Below are positions 61,129 to 64,000 of a stretch of DNA of 64,000 nucleotides, piece after piece. Position 1 is the first letter of the stretch, and every line of letters starts with the position of its first letter. The notes under the pieces are model-generated. The model made no database searches. It was not told the DNA's origin and was given only the letters and a program-made list of their open reading frames with translations. The stretch is from the NCBI GenBank assembly GCA_037445025.1, contig JBBILI010000003.1:124001-188000 (forward strand), read 5' to 3'. This DNA comes from CAIQQQ01 sp037445025. GTDB taxonomy: Bacteria; Pseudomonadota; Alphaproteobacteria; Acetobacterales; Acetobacteraceae. Both the position numbers and the translations under genes were made by a program.

Positions 61129-63373
61129 CATCACCCTGCCCCAGGCGCCCGCGCATCTGCGCCAGGGCTCCAGCATCGGCCAGCCGCTGACCCGGCGCGA
61201 CGGCGCGCTGAAGGTCACCGGCCAGGCCCGCTTCGCCGCCGACAACCATCCGGAGGGCCTGCTGTATGCCGTGATGGCGGTCAGCCGCATCGCCCGCGGC
61301 CGCGTGGTGGCACTCGATCTGGCGGCCGCAAGCGCCCATCCCGGCGTGGTCGAGATCATGACACCGCAGAACCGCCCCGCGCTGGCGCTGGACCCCGATG
61401 CGAAGCTCCACCCGTTCATGTTCCGCATGGATCTCTTGCAGAACGACCGCGTGCGCTACGCCAACCAGCCCATCGCCGTTGTCATCGCGGAGTCGCTGGA
61501 AGCCGCCACCGAAGCCGCCGCCCTGCTTTCGCCCACCTACGAGTTGGAAACACCGCGCACCGGCCTCGATGACGGCGACAGCTTCATCCCCCCCGCCGTG
61601 GGCGTCGGCAGCCCCCCCGCCGTCGCGCATGGTGACGTCGCGGCCGGCCTCGCCGCCGCCACCCACCGGATCGAAGCCACCTACGAGACCGCCACCCAGT
61701 TCCACAACCCGATGGAGCCGCACGCCATCGTCGCGTCCTGGGACGGCGACACCCTGTCCATCGACACGCCCAGCCAGGGCATGGCGATGGCGCAGGGCCG
61801 CATCGCCGGGCTGTTCGGCATCCCCCCCGGCAACATCTTCATCCGCAGCCCCTTCCTCGGCGGCGGCTTCGGCTCCAAGGGCATGATCTCCGGCCCGCAG
61901 ATCCTCGGCATCCTGGCGGCCCGGCTGGTCGGCCGCCCGGTGAAGCTGGTGCTGCGACGCGACCAGATGTACGGCCCGGTCGGCCACCGCGCCCCCAGCC
62001 GCCAGACCGTCCGCCTCGGCGTGGACGAAAGCGGCGCCCTGACCGCGATCGACCATCACGCCCGCATCGCCTCCAGCAGCTTCGACGATTTCTTCGAAGG
62101 CAACGCCGGCGTCGCCCACACGCTGTACGCCAGCCCCGCGATCGCCACCGCGCATGACGCCGTCCGGCTCGACACCGGCACCCCCCTCTTCATGCGCGCC
62201 CCCGGCGAGGCGCCCGGCAGCATCGCGCTGGAAAGTGCCATGGACGAAATGGCCCAGGCCTGCGGCATGGACCCGCTGGCCTTCCGCCTGCGCAACTACG
62301 CCGAAGTGGAGCCCATCACCGGCAAGCCGTTCTCCTCCAAGGCGCTGCGCGAATGCTACGCGCAGGGTGCGGCAAGCTTCGGCTGGGCCGGCCGCCCGCT
62401 GGCGCCACGCACCCTGCGCGACGCCGATGGCCTGCTGGTCGGCTGGGGCATGGGCACCGCCACCTTCCCCGCCATCATGTTCCAGGCGCAGGCCCGCGCG
62501 GTGCTGCGGCGCGACGGCCACGGCATCGTCGAATCCGGCGCGCACGACATGGGCCAGGGCGCCTGGACCGCCTTCGCCCAGGTCGCCGCCGACGCGCTGG
62601 GGCTCGACCTCGCCGAAATCGAGTTCCGCGCCGGCACGTCAGACCTGCCGGATGCCGGCATCGCCGGCGGCTCGGCCCACACCGCAACCGTCGCCGCCGC
62701 CATCCACACCGCCGGCGCCAACGTCATCGCCCGGCTGGCCGATCTCGCCATGACCGACGAACGCTCGCCGCTGTTCGGCGCCGGCAACGCCGGCGTCATC
62801 GCCCGCCACGGCCGCCTGCACCGGCGCGACGATGAAACCCGCAGCGAAAGCTACGGCGAAATCCTCACTCGCGCCGGCCTCGCCGAGATCGACGCCGCCG
62901 GCAGCGGCGCCGTGGACCCTGCCGCCCAGGGCGCGTTTGCCATGCACGCCCACGGCGCGGTGTTCGCCGAGGTGAAGGTCGACCCTGACCTGGGCCAGAT
63001 CCGCGTCACCCGCCTGGTCGGCGCCTTCGCCGCCGGCCGCATCATCAATCCGCATCTGGTGCGCAGCCAGTACCACGGCGGCATGATCTGGGGCGTGTCC
63101 TTCGCCCTGCACGAACACGCCATCATCGACCCCAGAACCGGCCGGATCATGAACGCCAATCTCGGCGAGTACCACGTCCCGGTGAACGCCGACATTCCGG
63201 CCATGGAGGCGATCCTGGTCGAGGAGCACGACCCCTACGTGAACCCGCTCGGCATCAAAGGCGTGGGCGAGATCGCCATCACCGGCACCGCCGGCGCCAT
63301 CGCCAACGCCGTCTGGCACGCCACCGGCGTGCGGGTCCGCCGCTTCCCGATCGCGCTGGAGGCTCTGCTGTAG
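61121..63373 (+). CDS. Molybdenum hydroxylase, large Mo subunit (PaoC/YagR type)
   Basis: A 750-residue xanthine-oxidase-family subunit. GRPVKLVLRRDQM and PFLGGGFGSKGM line the cofactor, QFHNPMEPHAIVASWDGD is near the start, and the active-site Glu is in KGVGEIAITGTAGAIANAV. No AYRCSFR loop is seen, so it is not CO dehydrogenase. It should oxidise an aldehyde or N-heterocycle. The three genes form one complex; the MoeA fusion at 37606 could supply its cofactor. Confidence 0.9.
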   Translation: MSDITLPQAPAHLRQGSSIGQPLTRRDGALKVTGQARFAADNHPEGLLYAVMAVSRIARGRVVALDLAAASAHPGVVEIMTPQNRPALALDPDAKLHPFMFRMDLLQNDRVRYANQPIAVVIAESLEAATEAAALLSPTYELETPRTGLDDGDSFIPPAVGVGSPPAVAHGDVAAGLAAATHRIEATYETATQFHNPMEPHAIVASWDGDTLSIDTPSQGMAMAQGRIAGLFGIPPGNIFIRSPFLGGGFGSKGMISGPQILGILAARLVGRPVKLVLRRDQMYGPVGHRAPSRQTVRLGVDESGALTAIDHHARIASSSFDDFFEGNAGVAHTLYASPAIATAHDAVRLDTGTPLFMRAPGEAPGSIALESAMDEMAQACGMDPLAFRLRNYAEVEPITGKPFSSKALRECYAQGAASFGWAGRPLAPRTLRDADGLLVGWGMGTATFPAIMFQAQARAVLRRDGHGIVESGAHDMGQGAWTAFAQVAADALGLDLAEIEFRAGTSDLPDAGIAGGSAHTATVAAAIHTAGANVIARLADLAMTDERSPLFGAGNAGVIARHGRLHRRDDETRSESYGEILTRAGLAEIDAAGSGAVDPAAQGAFAMHAHGAVFAEVKVDPDLGQIRVTRLVGAFAAGRIINPHLVRSQYHGGMIWGVSFALHEHAIIDPRTGRIMNANLGEYHVPVNADIPAMEAILVEEHDPYVNPLGIKGVGEIAITGTAGAIANAVWHATGVRVRRFPIALEALL

Positions 63374-63377
63374 CCGC

Positions 63378-63701
63378 TCAGACCGGGTCGGGCGTCATGT
63401 CATACGGCCGCTTCAGCTCGGTCTCCACAAAGGCGATCGGGTGCGGCGAGCCGTTCATCACGTCGTGCCGGATGCCGGGCGGACGGGTGTAGGACTGCCC
63501 CTGCACAAGCGGCACCTCGGTGACCTCCGAACCGTTGTGCACGCGCAGGGTACCGGCCACCAGCATGGTGACGACATAGGGCCAGCCATGCTCATGCCAG
63601 CCGGTCACGGCGCCGGGCGCGAAGTCCCAGCGGGTGATGCGCACGGCCTGGTCGTCCTGCAGCAGCGTGGGGTGGGCGGGGATGTCGCATTGGAAGGCCA
63701 T
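63378..63701 (-). CDS. Small cupin-domain protein
   Basis: A 107-residue single cupin with GAVTGWHEHGWPYVVTMLVAGTLRV and YTRPPGIRHDVMNGS (the His-x-His and later His of a metal-binding cupin). It is convergent with the molybdenum hydroxylase operon, only 4 bp away. Substrate unknown. Confidence 0.85.
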   Translation of the reverse strand: MAFQCDIPAHPTLLQDDQAVRITRWDFAPGAVTGWHEHGWPYVVTMLVAGTLRVHNGSEVTEVPLVQGQSYTRPPGIRHDVMNGSPHPIAFVETELKRPYDMTPDPV

Positions 63702-63723
63702 GGCGGGCTTTCAGAAGGAAGGT

Positions 63724-63835
63724 CTTCTTTTCTGAAGAAAAGAAGCAAAAGACTTGTATCCTTTAACGTGCTGCTCCGGAAAGGTAGTTTTCAAGAGGAA
63801 AAAAGTTTTTTGGTTCTTTTTTTCAAAAAAGAACG
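63724..63835. repeat. Complete two-hairpin repeat, copy 3 (B then A)
   Basis: Half B (63724-63755), spacer with CTCCGGA, half A (63799-63835, last base changed). Here it sits between divergent genes (cupin minus, VIT-like plus), not convergent ones. Confidence 0.88.
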
Positions 63836-63912
63836 CCTTCCTGGGTAATTCCCGACGATACGCAAACCACCCTCCAAGCGCCTAACTCTCCCCCACAGCG
63901 GGAGCGCGAGCC

Positions 63913-64000
63913 TTGAACACTGTTTCCTCCGCCGGGGCGTCGCCCGAGCGGCACCGCACGTCACGCACCGGGTGGCTCCGCGCCGGCGTGTCCGGGCTGG
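63913..64000 (+). CDS. VIT/CCC1-type transporter, N-terminal fragment
   Basis: An open frame from TTG 63913 runs off the right edge (29 complete codons). RHRTSRTGWLRAGVSGL resembles the HRxxRIGWLRAAVLGAND start of VIT1/CCC1 iron/manganese transporters, as I remember them. A GGGAG lies upstream. Too short to be sure. Confidence 0.5.
   Translation, partial: MNTVSSAGASPERHRTSRTGWLRAGVSGL

Overview
The window is high-GC, gene-dense bacterial chromosome. The dnaA - rpsT - enoyl-CoA hydratase - mutM / ubiE - coaBC - dut block, a ChvG/ChvI two-component pair, tricarballylate and gentisate catabolism genes and GC-rich codon use all point to an alphaproteobacterium. I would place it in Rhodospirillales, most likely Acetobacteraceae; the family is an inference from gene order and remembered protein resemblance, not from a search.

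Layout. 1-2242: an AbrB/Doc toxin-antitoxin tail, sufE, mmcB-phhB and a zincin. 2239-9354 (minus strand): a tricarballylate-type catabolic block with TRAP transporter dctPQM (dctP carries an in-frame TGA), tcuB, tcuA, a SapC-like gene and a MarR regulator. 9400-13221 (plus): MBL-fold hydrolase, FAD monooxygenase, DUF2783 protein and a PHB-depolymerase-like esterase. 13679-20112: the replication and housekeeping block. 20233-24413: a NitT/TauT-type ABC transporter and a secreted YncE-like propeller. 24421-26190: an S41 peptidase-like gene with a 15-bp tandem repeat.

26305-32562 is the most interesting stretch. A large zinc-ribbon/cyclase/ATPase/TPR protein is followed by a 94-residue candidate RiPP precursor, a B12-type RiPP-maturation radical SAM protein and a Crp/Fnr regulator, all on one strand. 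32652-39570: gentisate dioxygenase, a strongly divergent PEP-carboxylase homologue, a degenerate MoeA and a MoeA fused to a periplasmic-binding-protein-like domain. 39628-46382: a 28-codon small ORF, an EAL protein and a peroxide-defence group (ahpD, ahpC, katG, oxyR). 46453-48872: an orphan autotransporter-type heptosyltransferase, a thioesterase and an unknown protein.

48873-52659 is a decayed, mobile-element-rich island: a broken serine resolvase, TcmP, a truncated Gp37/Gp68 (three-Cys partner) gene and a ParE toxin cut by a short inverted-repeat element. 52728-64000: chvG/chvI, HugZ-like and GFA genes, an M20 peptidase, a D-threonine-aldolase-like enzyme, a TetR regulator, a PaoABC-type molybdenum hydroxylase operon, a cupin and the start of a VIT-like transporter.

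Two dispersed repeat families run through the right half. One is a 126-127 bp hairpin-rich element with ATACCAACGG termini (three copies). The other is a two-hairpin terminator-like element, either complete at about 112-114 bp or as single halves, that punctuates intergenic spaces from 32.6 kb to the end. No rRNA, tRNA or CRISPR array was seen.
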